Source: Hyphomicrobiales bacterium
GTDB lineage: Bacteria > Pseudomonadota > Alphaproteobacteria > Rhizobiales > Rhizobiaceae
NCBI GenBank assembly: GCA_900468805.1
Contig: UEIF01000005.1
Span: forward strand, 1-64,000
Length of the DNA: 64,000 nucleotides
Reading direction: 5' to 3'
The translations under genes were made by a program, and so were the position numbers. The notes under the pieces are model-generated. The model ran no database searches. It was given only the letters and a program-made list of their open reading frames with translations, and had not been told where the DNA came from. Below are positions 54,660 to 63,542 of the stretch, one piece after another; within the stretch, counting starts at the first letter, position 1, and every line of letters starts with the position of its first letter.

Positions 54660-55961
54660 ATGACACGTCAGCACATCTCAGAAAGCAGACCCGGCATGAC
54701 CTTGACGAGCGACATGGGGAAGGCTCCCGCTGCGCAGAATGCCCTCTTTCGCATCTTTTCAACGGCGCGGGGTATTCGCTTGGTTATCAAGCGATCGACT
54801 CGGACCTTGATAGTCCTTCTATTCACATTGTTGGTTCTTTCCGGCTGCACAAACACGCGAGAGCGCGCAGTCGACGCACTTGAGGCCGACAAAGCGTCGA
54901 TTGCGGGGTTTGATGAAATCCGGGCCTACCGCTATTCGCCGCGTAACGAAGCGCTTGCAAAGCACCACGACTGGATGGTTAAGACCCCGTCGGCCAGTAA
55001 AAACGTACTGATGCTTTCCGGTGGTGGAGGCAGCGGTGCTTTCAGTGTCGGCGTGCTCGCCGGGTGGACCGCGACGAACAAGCGCCCCCATTTTGATGGC
55101 GTAACCGGTGTCAGCACAGGCGCCTTGATAGCGCCTTACGCTTTTCTCGGAACCGCTTACGACAAGACCCTAGTACACCTTTTTACGAGCGGTATTGCCC
55201 ATGAGCTTGTGGCGTTCAACGGCCCTTTCGGGGTATTCGGCTCAAGCCTACTTAAGTCGGGGCCGCTCAAAAGATATGTCGAGCGCTCCATAACGCCCGA
55301 CGTCCTCATCAAGATTGCCGCTGAACACCGCAACGGTCGACGGCTGTTTGTTCTGACGACAAACCTCGATACCCAGCGTGGCGTTATCTGGAACATGGGC
55401 GCCATTGCTGCGAGCGGAAATCCCGATGCCCTGGAACTGTTTCGAGATATAATCGTCGCTTCGGCAAGTGTGCCAGGCGTCTTTCCTCCTGTCATGATCC
55501 AGGCGACGTCAAACGGACGGCAGTTTCAGGAACTGCACTCGGACGGAGGATCAACTTCCCAAATCCTGACACCACCTCTTCTCGTTGAAAACGCGCTCTT
55601 TTCCGAGGGGCATGCTCAAAAAAAGATCAATCTGTACGTGATCGTCAATAACGCGCTCATCCCCGAGTTCAATGTCACACCTAACAGGGCAGTGTCGTCA
55701 CTTGGCCGAGCATATTCGACCTTCCTAAAGTCTCAGGCTCAAAGCGAATTGGCCGCGCTATACAACTACGCTCGCCGCACGGGAGCAAATTTCAATGTCG
55801 CATCGATCGAGGTGCAGATTCCCTATTCGATGCTTAATCCGCTCGACAGGAATTACATGCAGGCCGTGTACAGGCTTGGCTTTGAGCAGACGACTTCCGG
55901 GGCATTGTGGAAGAATAAGCCCGCCTTTCCGTTGAAATTATTGCAGCCTGTTGCGCGCTGA
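54660..55961 (+). CDS. Patatin-like phospholipase lipoprotein
   Basis: From ATG 54660 the protein has 433 residues. A later TTG at 54780 would give a more normal lipoprotein signal (VIKRSTRTLIVLLFTLLVLS-GC), since the lipobox Cys is at residue 63 of the long form. The patatin domain has the oxyanion loop MLSGGGGSGAFSVGVLAGW, the nucleophile elbow GVSTG in FDGVTGVSTGALIAPYAFLG, and the catalytic Asp in ELHSDGGSTSQIL. It would be a membrane-anchored serine esterase or phospholipase in the envelope. It sits between two MFS exporters, apparently in the same transcription unit. Its role there is unknown. Confidence 0.85.
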   Translation: MTRQHISESRPGMTLTSDMGKAPAAQNALFRIFSTARGIRLVIKRSTRTLIVLLFTLLVLSGCTNTRERAVDALEADKASIAGFDEIRAYRYSPRNEALAKHHDWMVKTPSASKNVLMLSGGGGSGAFSVGVLAGWTATNKRPHFDGVTGVSTGALIAPYAFLGTAYDKTLVHLFTSGIAHELVAFNGPFGVFGSSLLKSGPLKRYVERSITPDVLIKIAAEHRNGRRLFVLTTNLDTQRGVIWNMGAIAASGNPDALELFRDIIVASASVPGVFPPVMIQATSNGRQFQELHSDGGSTSQILTPPLLVENALFSEGHAQKKINLYVIVNNALIPEFNVTPNRAVSSLGRAYSTFLKSQAQSELAALYNYARRTGANFNVASIEVQIPYSMLNPLDRNYMQAVYRLGFEQTTSGALWKNKPAFPLKLLQPVAR

Positions 55962-56119
55962 TTTTATCTTCGAGAGGAGCGAGCCATCGTCGTCAGCCCC
56001 TGAGATGGACCTTCGTCAAATGATCACTGATGGGAACCTCAAATGTGGTCCCGCACCCCTTACCCGACATTTGCCTCCTTCTTCAGAGGAGTGAGTGACA
56101 GATTAGAAGCGAGCCTCCA

Positions 56120-57442
56120 ATGACAGACGAAACTGATGTACACCCCGCACGGAAGAAAGTGCCGAGTCTGCTCCCGATCTTCGCGATCGTTGTCGTAGAT
56201 ACCGCGAGTGCAGGTCTCATCCTGCCTCTTCTACCGTTCTACGCACAGGTTTTTGGCGCATCGCCACTGATCATCGGTTTCCTCTTTGCAAGCTTTGCCA
56301 TCTGCGAATTTATTGCTGGGCCCATCCTAGGGAACGCTTCCGACAGATTGGGGCGCAAGCGGTTGCTTTTGGTCAGCCAGATCGGTACTTGCGCAAGCTT
56401 CCTTTTGCTCGCCATGGCCACCGACCTCTTCTTCGTTTTCCTGGCCCGCATCCTCGCTGGGTTGTCGGCGGGTAACGTTGCCATAGCGATCGCTTACGTC
56501 GCAGACAAAAGCGAAGCTAAGGGTCGCCGGCAAGCGATCGGGTTGGTGAGCGCGGCGATGGGTCTAGGCACCATGGTTGGTCCAGCTCTTGGTGGAGCAC
56601 TCGCCCCGATCGGACTTGCAGTGCCATTCCTGCTTGCTGCGGGGCTTTCCCTTGCCAGCATCGTAACGACATCCACTTTCCTTCCTGCGGATGATCGAAG
56701 TTCATTTGGCGTCCGATCCGATAGCCGTGTCTTCAGAAAAGGAAAACATCCGAGCAACCAAGCACGGTGTGGCAAACAGACCCTCGACGACGCGACCGCT
56801 GCGGCACCGTTCTCTTTGACGAAATTTCTTCGCGGGATCGCTGATCTAATCGCCCTTCCCAATGCCAAGGCACTTCTAACAGCACTTGCCATACTATACC
56901 TCGCGTTCAGCCTGTTCGCATCACAACTCGCGCTCGTGCTTCATGCCCGATACCAGTGGGGTGGCGAGCCATTTGGCCCGACCGAGATCGGGCTCCTGTT
57001 CACCGCGGCTGGCGGGACAAACATTTTGGTTCAAGTTGTCATAGTGCGCGCCATCAGGACGACGTTCCACGAACGAACGCTGGCCGCAGCGTCGTTTGCG
57101 TTGCTCGCGGTCGGTTTCGCCCTCATCGGTTTCGGCGATACGATTCCTGGCCTGGCCTTAGGCGTCTTTACAGCCGCGTCGGGCTTGGCGCTGGCAAGGC
57201 CGACACTCGTCGCCGCCTTGACCTTAATTGTGCCCGCCGGCTCTCAGGGTGTCGCGATGGGTATGGCGCAATCGCTTGCTTCCCTCATTAACATCATCGG
57301 GCCGATCGCCGGCGGACTTTTGATCCAGCAACAAAATTTCATCGGCTGGGCCTTGGTCTTGGTCGCGCTCGCCTTAACGGGTTTTGCCACAGTCGGATTG
57401 CTTACTATTCTCCCAACGAAGCCCAATCCAACAGAAAGATAA
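56120..57442 (+). CDS. MFS exporter, TetA-like (DHA1 family), copy 2
   Basis: A 440-residue, 12-segment transporter related to copy 1. It has LLPIFAIVVVDTASAGLILP, motif A GPILGNASDRLGRKRLLLVS, ARILAGLSAGNVAIAIAYVA and RRQAIGLVSAAMGLGTMVGP. A longer central loop (residues about 195-230, rich in Arg/Lys) separates the halves. Copies 1 and 2 align over most of their length and probably arose by duplication. The gene starts 158 bases after the patatin gene, with GCGAGCC upstream. No MarR-type operator is seen directly before it, so it is probably read from the promoter at 53.2 kb or from a weak local one. Confidence 0.87.
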   Translation: MTDETDVHPARKKVPSLLPIFAIVVVDTASAGLILPLLPFYAQVFGASPLIIGFLFASFAICEFIAGPILGNASDRLGRKRLLLVSQIGTCASFLLLAMATDLFFVFLARILAGLSAGNVAIAIAYVADKSEAKGRRQAIGLVSAAMGLGTMVGPALGGALAPIGLAVPFLLAAGLSLASIVTTSTFLPADDRSSFGVRSDSRVFRKGKHPSNQARCGKQTLDDATAAAPFSLTKFLRGIADLIALPNAKALLTALAILYLAFSLFASQLALVLHARYQWGGEPFGPTEIGLLFTAAGGTNILVQVVIVRAIRTTFHERTLAAASFALLAVGFALIGFGDTIPGLALGVFTAASGLALARPTLVAALTLIVPAGSQGVAMGMAQSLASLINIIGPIAGGLLIQQQNFIGWALVLVALALTGFATVGLLTILPTKPNPTER

Positions 57443-57527
57443 ATGCTCACGACGAGCTCAAGGCGCAGACCTGTGCGCTGAGCACGACGGAGCCGCATCG
57501 TTTTTTAGCCATCCACAGGAGAACGAA

Positions 57528-58394
57528 ATGTCACGTCCCCGCCTAGGCTCGACAATCCAACTGGGTTGTAGGCCAATCGCATCCGCCCTTCTTTCATTGT
57601 CGCTGTTATCGCTTCTAGGGTGCGCGGCTGTACCGCTCGAACAGGCGAATTCTCTGGCGTCCTACGACGGTTTGGCATCGAACAACGGGCTATTGACGAA
57701 GGCGAACTACAAGGTCTCTTCAGGGGACCTTGGCGCAGCTAGAACAATTTACATCGAGCCAACGAAGGTGTCGGCCGCAGCAGCGCTTTCTATAAAGAAA
57801 TCTTCCGACCGTGCCTTGGTGGCGAATGTGATCAGCCGTGCACTCTGCATCGGTGTCAGCGATCGTTTCGAAGTTGTAAGTACGAAGGAGGATGCAGACC
57901 TTGTTGTTCACGCAACCATCACCCAAATCGTCCCGACCAACGCTACAATGGCCGGTCTGTCTACAGCTGCGTCGCTCGGAGCCAGCGTCTTTTCCTCCGT
58001 CCCCGTTCCGAGGTTGCCCATGGGGCTTGGAGGCCTTTCGGTGGAGGCCGAAGCCACGATGCGAGACGGCAAGCAGGCGGGAGCGATGGTATGGGCCAAA
58101 GGAACGAACTTCGTGACCACCAATGCACGAATTTCACAGATTGGAGACGCCTATTCACTTGCGGCGAGCTTCGGCGACGATTTTTCCAAAATGCTTGTCA
58201 ACGGCAAGACGCCTTTCAAGGGGCTACCCAAAATCCCGTCCGGGCAGAGAATCAAGTCAGGTTTTGGCGGCAAACCGAAATACCCTGCTTGCGAGATTTT
58301 TGGCCGCTCACCCGGTCTGAAGGACTTCGCGGCCTCACAGGTAGGGATGCCTCCTTCCTGGACCGACAAACAGCGTCCGACAGGTGGTCATTAG
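57528..58394 (+). CDS. DUF3313 family lipoprotein
   Basis: A 288-residue lipoprotein. ATG 57528 follows AGGAGAACGAA. The signal segment (ASALLSLSLLSLLGC) ends in a lipobox with Cys at about residue 31. The mature part contains ANSLASYDGLASNNGLLTKA, followed by ARTIYIEPTKVSAAAA, TKEDADLVVHATITQIVPTN and RDGKQAGAMVWAKGTNF. This matches the DUF3313 pattern, whose function is unknown. It is the last gene of the MFS-patatin-MFS-lipoprotein run. A helper role at the outer membrane for the exporters is conceivable but unproven. Confidence 0.8.
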   Translation: MSRPRLGSTIQLGCRPIASALLSLSLLSLLGCAAVPLEQANSLASYDGLASNNGLLTKANYKVSSGDLGAARTIYIEPTKVSAAAALSIKKSSDRALVANVISRALCIGVSDRFEVVSTKEDADLVVHATITQIVPTNATMAGLSTAASLGASVFSSVPVPRLPMGLGGLSVEAEATMRDGKQAGAMVWAKGTNFVTTNARISQIGDAYSLAASFGDDFSKMLVNGKTPFKGLPKIPSGQRIKSGFGGKPKYPACEIFGRSPGLKDFAASQVGMPPSWTDKQRPTGGH

Positions 58395-58687
58395 AGGCAC
58401 CAATGAGAATCACTTGGCGCCGCCGCCCGGAGCTTTATTTGACAGCTCTCGTGGGCGGACGCCAATGCGGCTAGCGTCCGACCCATTGCGCAACAAAGCA
58501 GGGTTGTTCCTCACATGATGCTTGAGGCGAACGCTCGGACCTCGTTCCGAAACATCATCATTCTGAGGGACAGCCACCTTCTCGGCTATGTGAGGAGCGC
58601 CGACCCATTACGGCATCTAGGCCCGACCGACAGCGTCCATTGGGCCTAGTGCGCCCCGATTTAAACTGCCAATACATGGCGTCGCTT

Positions 58688-59173
58688 CTAGGCTTCTTGC
58701 GCAGGCGTGGCGGCAATGCTGTCGGCGAACATCCGCATGAGGCGGAGAAGGTCGTCGAAATCTTCACGGGTCCAGTCTTTAAGTAGCGATAAAGCCATCT
58801 TTTCGCGTGCCCTGTCGAGAGCGTCAGTCGCCGCCTTCCCTTTCGCCGTTATGGCCGCTTCTCGCACTCTTTTGTCTGTTGGAAGGGGCCGGCGTTCGAC
58901 GAGCCCGAGTTGCTCGAGACGCGCTACTTGGCGACTGACGGTCGTATAGTCACGCCCTATGCCATCGGCAAGTTCAACAACTCCGATCGGTCCGCGCCGC
59001 TCTATACCGACGAGGAGCGGAAACAAAGCACGCTCGAGCGTAAGGCCTGCCAATTCCAGCAACTGCGCATCCCTTTCCGGGCGGTTCATCAGCCCGGCAA
59101 TATCCATGAGAGAACGATGGAGCTCGGGCAGGGATTTCAAGATATGTGTATTTTGCACTTTTGTTGTTGACAC
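58688..59173 (-). CDS. MarR family transcriptional regulator
   Basis: A 161-residue winged-helix regulator. GTG 59173 is chosen because AGGAGA lies about ten bases upstream; TTG 59179 is too close to that site. The core reads LERALFPLLVGIERRGPIGV, VELADGIGRDYTTVSRQVAR, LEQLGLVERRPLPTDKRVRE and AAITAKGKAATDALDRAREK, with the MarR wing DKR. It diverges from a FAD monooxygenase gene. A 17-bp near-perfect palindrome lies between the two starts and another inside its own first codons. The same palindrome occurs twice before the MFS gene 6 kb away. It probably represses both, with release by a phenolic or aromatic ligand. Confidence 0.9.
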   Translation of the reverse strand: MSTTKVQNTHILKSLPELHRSLMDIAGLMNRPERDAQLLELAGLTLERALFPLLVGIERRGPIGVVELADGIGRDYTTVSRQVARLEQLGLVERRPLPTDKRVREAAITAKGKAATDALDRAREKMALSLLKDWTREDFDDLLRLMRMFADSIAATPAQEA

Positions 59174-59210
59174 GACCAACGTCTCCTGATGATATGTGCA
59201 TTATACACAT
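59144..59210. promoter_or_regulatory. Two MarR-type operators between marR and the monooxygenase
   Basis: ATGTGCATTATACACAT (59194-59210) is a near-perfect 17-bp palindrome 11 bases upstream of the monooxygenase ATG. ATGTGTATTTTGCACTT (59144-59160) lies 50 bases away, within the first codons of marR. The pair has nearly the same spacing as the two copies at 53.2 kb (47 bases). These would allow autoregulation and control of the monooxygenase. Confidence 0.72.
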
Positions 59211-59221
59211 TGGAGGCAAAA

Positions 59222-60697
59222 ATGAAAGTTGATAGCGTGATCGACGTTTTGATCTGCGGCGCGGGCGCTGCCGGCCTTACGCTTGCCATTGACCTCGCTC
59301 GGCGCGGCGTGGCGTTCCGCCTCGTCGAGAAAATGAACCAGCCATTCTCGGGCTCGCGCGGCAAGGGCATTCAACCGAGAACCCAGGAAGTCTTCGAGGA
59401 CCTGGCGATCATCGATCGTATTGTCGCGGCAGGTGGTACCTATCCGCGGATGCGCGAATATCGGGACGATGGCACGTTCTTGGACAAGGACATGGGAGAG
59501 CGAGTCGATCCGACACCCGCGGAGCCCTATCAAATCGCTCTGATGGTGCCGCAATTTCTTACGGAGAAGGTGATGCGTGAGCGGCTCGCCGAACTCGGAC
59601 ATCACGTCGAGTTCGGACTCGAGCTTGTTGCCTTCGAACAGGACGAGGAATGTGTAACCGCCCGGCTTGCTGGACCATCCGGTCACGAGGTCGTTCGCTG
59701 CGAATATCTTGTTGGGGCAGACGGCGGCGGAAGTTTCGTAAGACGTTCGCTTGGTGTGGACTTCCCTGGGAAAACACTTGGTGCACGTGCGCTGGTAGCC
59801 GATGTCTCGCTGTCGGGACTCGACCGTCAGGCCTGGCACCAGTTCAACAGCGGAGATATGCAACGAATGTTTTCAGTTTGCCCGCTCGCGGGAACTGAAC
59901 TTTTTCAGATCCAAGCACCGATCCCGCCGGAGGACGAGGTCAACTTGACCGCCCAAGCGCTGCAACAAATGATCACCGAAAAGACGGGCCGAAGCGACAT
60001 CAAGGTGCAGTCGGTATCCTGGGCGTCCGCCTATACGATGAATGCTCGCCTTGCAGAGCGTTACCGGGTTGGGCGGGTGTTTCTTGTTGGCGATTCTGCT
60101 CACGTCCATCCGCCGACAGGGGGCCAGGGCCTCAACACAAGCGTACAAGACGCCTATAATCTCGGGTGGAAGATAGCGGCAGTGCTTGGCGGCGCGGCGG
60201 ACCAATTGCTTGATACCTATGAGGAAGAGCGTCGCCCCGTCGCTGAAGCGATGCTCGGGCTCGCGACAGGTTTGCTCGAGGCAGCGAAACGAGGAGGAAT
60301 GCAGCGGGGCCGAGAGGTGCGCCAACTGGATATAGGATATCGAGGGTCATCGCTGTCGTTCAATCCACCCGGCAGAGACGCAATTCTGCTCGCAGGAGAT
60401 CGGGCGCCCGATGCGCCGGTGCGGGGTGCCGCAGGATCTACCCGTCGCCTCTTCGACCTGTTCCAAGGGCCCCACTGGACCCTGATTGGCTATGAAACGG
60501 TGGGTGACGTGATAACCGGTCAGAAGGGCCTTCGCATCCATCGGATCGGTAACGGATGCGAACTGGAAGATGACAAGGCCCACTTCCGTGATGCTTACGG
60601 ACTCGCATCGGGCGAATGGGTGCTCGTTCGGCCTGATGGATATGTCGGGGCGATCGTGGCTTCCGGCGACACTGGACAACTACAATGGGCCTTTTGA
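59222..60697 (+). CDS. FAD-dependent aromatic monooxygenase (PheA/TfdB/Rox-like)
   Basis: A 491-residue class A flavoprotein monooxygenase. ATG 59222 follows TTGGAGG. It has the N-terminal FAD motif DVLICGAGAAGLTLAIDLAR, then FSGSRGKGIQPRTQEVFEDL (typical of the phenol/rifampicin group) and the DG motif CEYLVGADGGGSFVRRSLGV. The second FAD motif is GDSAHVHPPTGGQGLNTSVQ with NLGWKIAAVLGG. The C-terminal thioredoxin-like tail ends REAL-like with WVLVRPDGYVGAIV. Such enzymes hydroxylate phenols or antibiotics such as rifampicin with NAD(P)H and oxygen. Divergent marR and shared operators make it part of the MFS regulon. Confidence 0.88.
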   Translation: MKVDSVIDVLICGAGAAGLTLAIDLARRGVAFRLVEKMNQPFSGSRGKGIQPRTQEVFEDLAIIDRIVAAGGTYPRMREYRDDGTFLDKDMGERVDPTPAEPYQIALMVPQFLTEKVMRERLAELGHHVEFGLELVAFEQDEECVTARLAGPSGHEVVRCEYLVGADGGGSFVRRSLGVDFPGKTLGARALVADVSLSGLDRQAWHQFNSGDMQRMFSVCPLAGTELFQIQAPIPPEDEVNLTAQALQQMITEKTGRSDIKVQSVSWASAYTMNARLAERYRVGRVFLVGDSAHVHPPTGGQGLNTSVQDAYNLGWKIAAVLGGAADQLLDTYEEERRPVAEAMLGLATGLLEAAKRGGMQRGREVRQLDIGYRGSSLSFNPPGRDAILLAGDRAPDAPVRGAAGSTRRLFDLFQGPHWTLIGYETVGDVITGQKGLRIHRIGNGCELEDDKAHFRDAYGLASGEWVLVRPDGYVGAIVASGDTGQLQWAF

Positions 60698-61001
60698 AGA
60701 AGCGCGGCTGACAAGGGCGGACTGTTTTGGGCCCGACCTGAACGGCCCGCCGACGAAAGCCCCTTGCGTCCTCAGCGATTGCGAGATTGGGGTGACGCGA
60801 TCGCTTGAACACGCGGTGTCTGATGAATTGTGGTGAATGTCCAGTCCTGCGACTTCCGCACATAACCACACTGAGAGACAGGGGCGTGAGCGGGCCTGGT
60901 CTGCCATTTGATTTTGATGGCGGGTCGACGGCTCGGTAGAGTATCCGCCTTCACGTCACAGGCTTTGTGGGAAGCCTTGATGCGGACCAGTACCAAGTCG
61001 C
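60698..61001. other. Intergenic, no gene seen
   Basis: These 304 bases lie between the convergent 3' ends of the monooxygenase gene (+) and the livF-type gene (-). Short frames on both strands lack recognisable motifs and ribosome sites. A terminator is expected here but none is clear by eye. Confidence 0.4.
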
Positions 61002-61712
61002 TCAAAGCGCAAGATGCTGCTCGAGTGCATCGGTCCCAGCGAATTCCTCTCTTTTCAAGGTGGCTATGATCCGCCCCATATCGAGCACGTGGCAGATATC
61101 GGCAACTGTCTTAATCAGGGTCACATCTTGCTCAGCTACGAGAACCGTCAATCCCATCCGATCGCGCAGCTGGACAATGTGTTGTTCAATTTCCCCGACG
61201 ATGGACGGCTGGATCCCTTCCGAAGGTTCGTCCAGCAGGAGAAGTTTGGGATTGCCAACCAAAGCGCGACCTATCGCGACCATCTGCTGCTGGCCGCCCG
61301 ACATCGTGCCACCTTTTTGCCTTCGACGCTCATCGAGAATCGGGAACATCTCATGGATCTCCTTCATGAGCAGCTTCCGGTTAGGAACGTCTGACGAGAC
61401 ATTCATTCCCATCTCGAGATTCTCCGCAACTGTCAGGTCTGGAAATATGTGCCGCCCTTGGGGAACATAACCCAGGCCGGCTCGGGCGCGAGCGGCAGTC
61501 CCCTGGCGCTCGATCGATTGACCTTCGATGCTGATGGTGCCTGAATGAAGTTTGTTGTAGCCCATTATGGTCCGGATCAAGGTTGTTTTACCCGAACCGT
61601 TTCTCCCCACAATCGCGGTCACCTTTCCCGTCGGGATGCTGAGGCTGAGATTGTGCAGAACCTTTGTTCTACCATAGCCACTGGTAATGTCGTTAATTTG
61701 CAACACGGCCAT
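61002..61712 (-). CDS. Branched-chain amino acid/urea-type ABC transporter ATPase (LivF/UrtE-like)
   Basis: A 236-residue ATPase; ATG 61712 gives the usual N-terminus MAVLQINDITSGYGRTKVLH. Walker A is VGRNGSGKTTLIRTIMG and the Q-loop region GLGYVPQGRHIFPDLTVAEN. The signature is MSGGQQQMVAIGRALVGNPK and Walker B LLLLDEPSEGIQPSIVGEIE. The GRHIFPDLTV and EGIQPSI patterns fit the LivF/UrtE branch, with a lean toward UrtE. It starts four bases after the LivG-type gene and is the last gene of the operon. Confidence 0.9.
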   Translation of the reverse strand: MAVLQINDITSGYGRTKVLHNLSLSIPTGKVTAIVGRNGSGKTTLIRTIMGYNKLHSGTISIEGQSIERQGTAARARAGLGYVPQGRHIFPDLTVAENLEMGMNVSSDVPNRKLLMKEIHEMFPILDERRRQKGGTMSGGQQQMVAIGRALVGNPKLLLLDEPSEGIQPSIVGEIEQHIVQLRDRMGLTVLVAEQDVTLIKTVADICHVLDMGRIIATLKREEFAGTDALEQHLAL

Positions 61713-61716
61713 GGTC

Positions 61717-62442
61717 CTATGCTCTGGATCCAAAATAGATTTCCTTTACACCTTCGTGGGTTCTGACCTGCCGAAGCGTTCCCTCGAAAAAGATGGAGCC
61801 CTGATTGAGTACTAAGATCGGAGCGTCGAGTGCGGATACAAAGGCCATATCATGCTCGACAATGATGACGGTCATGCCTTTCTCCCTATTTAGGCGCAAC
61901 ACAATCTGGGCCGTCTGCTGCGTTTCTTCGGGGGTCATTCCCGCAGTCGGCTCGTCCAGCAACAAAATGCGTGGTTGACTGGCGATCGCCATACCGATCT
62001 CCAGCCATTGCTGGTGTCCGTGAGAAAGATTTCCAGCCCGATTTCCAGCCTGCGTTAGCAGGCCTATCATATCGAGGGTCTCATCGATCACCATGTTGCG
62101 TGAACGGGCGTCTCGACCCGTCTCGCGTTGAACTGCGATGCGGATGTTCTGGTAGACGCTGAGTTCCCTGAAAACGCTCGGCACCTGAAGCTTGGTGCTG
62201 ACGCCAAGCCGCGCTATCTCGTGGGGGTGCAAACCATCGACGCGTTCGCCCGCTAGCCTGATCTCGCCGGCGCTCGGCCGATGCAGACCGATCATCGTTT
62301 TGAGAAATGTCGACTTGCCGCATCCGTTCGGACCAAGGAGAACACGCATCTCCCCCTCAGGAACACCGAAGCTCATTCCGCGCAGCACTTGCAGGCCACC
62401 GAAAGACTTGTGAAGATTTTCGACTGTTACTAGATCGGACAT
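61717..62442 (-). CDS. Branched-chain amino acid/urea-type ABC transporter ATPase (LivG/UrtD-like)
   Basis: A 241-residue ATPase. It has LVTVENLHKSFGGLQVLRGM, Walker A LGPNGCGKSTFLKTMIG and the Q-loop region STKLQVPSVFRELSVYQNI. The signature is LSHGHQQWLEIGMAIASQPR and Walker B ILLLDEPTAGMTPEETQQTA. The LSHGHQQWLEIGMA signature in place of LSGGQ is a mark of the UrtD (urea transporter) branch rather than ordinary LivG. The gene overlaps the permease gene by one base (62442) and precedes the LivF-type gene by four. Confidence 0.9.
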   Translation of the reverse strand: MSDLVTVENLHKSFGGLQVLRGMSFGVPEGEMRVLLGPNGCGKSTFLKTMIGLHRPSAGEIRLAGERVDGLHPHEIARLGVSTKLQVPSVFRELSVYQNIRIAVQRETGRDARSRNMVIDETLDMIGLLTQAGNRAGNLSHGHQQWLEIGMAIASQPRILLLDEPTAGMTPEETQQTAQIVLRLNREKGMTVIIVEHDMAFVSALDAPILVLNQGSIFFEGTLRQVRTHEGVKEIYFGSRA

Positions 62443-63542
62443 TAAAGACGACCTCCAAGCACGGGGCTTTTTTCCAGGCGCGCGACCCGCCGTCGGTCAA
62501 GGTATTCCTCCAGTGCCATCTCAATGGTCGTCACGAGACCCTGCGGGAACAGCATGACAGTGCAGAGCAAAAGGATAGCAAAGAACATCAGCGAATACTC
62601 TCCGCCGCCATATGCGAGTTGCTGATTGATCCATTGAAGGGTGAACGTGGAAATCGTGACAGCCTGAATGCTCGCACGCCCACCAGCTGCAACCCAAATG
62701 ATCGGCAGGGTCGCCGCCGTCATGCCCATCGACGATGGTGCGATAAAATTATTCCAGGATGCAAAGAGTACGCCACCCAGAGCGGCGAGGCCTCCAGCAA
62801 TGATATAGGTGATTAATTGTATCCTACGAATATCATAACCGAACAGTTGGGTGCGCAGGGGATCTTCGCGGGTGGCAACCATAAGATAACCCCAGTTCGA
62901 ATTCAGCAGGAAACGCAGCCCGAGAAAGACAAGAATTAGCAGGGCCGCGACCAGCCAGAAGAACGGTTTATCGATGAACACGATGGCGAAATCTCCACTG
63001 CCGATCTGCAGCGGCGGAATACCGACCATTCCATTGGAACCACCTAGCAAAGCAGATCCAATGCGAAACTGCGGCCCGGACGTTCGGCTGAGTAGAGTTT
63101 CGGCAAGCAGCGTCAGCATTAGAGTAAAGATCGCGATGTAGAGCGATGAAATTCCCCCATAAAAGATGACATAGCCGACGATCGCGGACAGCAACATAAT
63201 CAGGGCGATGCCGCAAATGGCCGCAAGCATGCTGTATTCGGGAGGGATGTTGATACTCACCACCCCATAGACATAGCCAGCCAAGCCGAAAAAGGCCGTC
63301 TGCCCGAAGCTGAATATCCCGGTGTAACCCCAAAGGATACACACGCTCAATCCGAGGAAAACCCAAACCATGAGGAAGCCGTTGTTCGAGACGGCATAGT
63401 CCTCGCCAATGATCGGGTACAGGAGCAGCAGGCCACAGACAATGGCAAAGCTCCTCCAGTAAAGAGGCGAGGAACCTACGGTTTGGGGGCCATTCAAGGC
63501 AGTAATAAAGTCAAAAAACTTCGAGCGCATCGTTTTATTCAC
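62442..63542 (-). CDS. Branched-chain amino acid/urea-type ABC transporter permease (LivM/UrtC-like)
   Basis: A permease of 366 residues from GTG 63542, which overlaps the upstream stop in a GTGA arrangement; ATG 63530 would give 362. It has about ten membrane segments. Family features are VWVFLGLSVCILWGYTGIFS followed by FGQTAFFGLAGYVYGV, the EAA-like loop REDPLRTQLFGYDIRRIQLI and YIIAGGLAALGGVLFASW. The GYTGIFSFGQTAFFGLAGY block is the LivM/UrtC hallmark. Its product forms the channel with the next gene upstream. Confidence 0.9.
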   Translation of the reverse strand: MNKTMRSKFFDFITALNGPQTVGSSPLYWRSFAIVCGLLLLYPIIGEDYAVSNNGFLMVWVFLGLSVCILWGYTGIFSFGQTAFFGLAGYVYGVVSINIPPEYSMLAAICGIALIMLLSAIVGYVIFYGGISSLYIAIFTLMLTLLAETLLSRTSGPQFRIGSALLGGSNGMVGIPPLQIGSGDFAIVFIDKPFFWLVAALLILVFLGLRFLLNSNWGYLMVATREDPLRTQLFGYDIRRIQLITYIIAGGLAALGGVLFASWNNFIAPSSMGMTAATLPIIWVAAGGRASIQAVTISTFTLQWINQQLAYGGGEYSLMFFAILLLCTVMLFPQGLVTTIEMALEEYLDRRRVARLEKSPVLGGRL

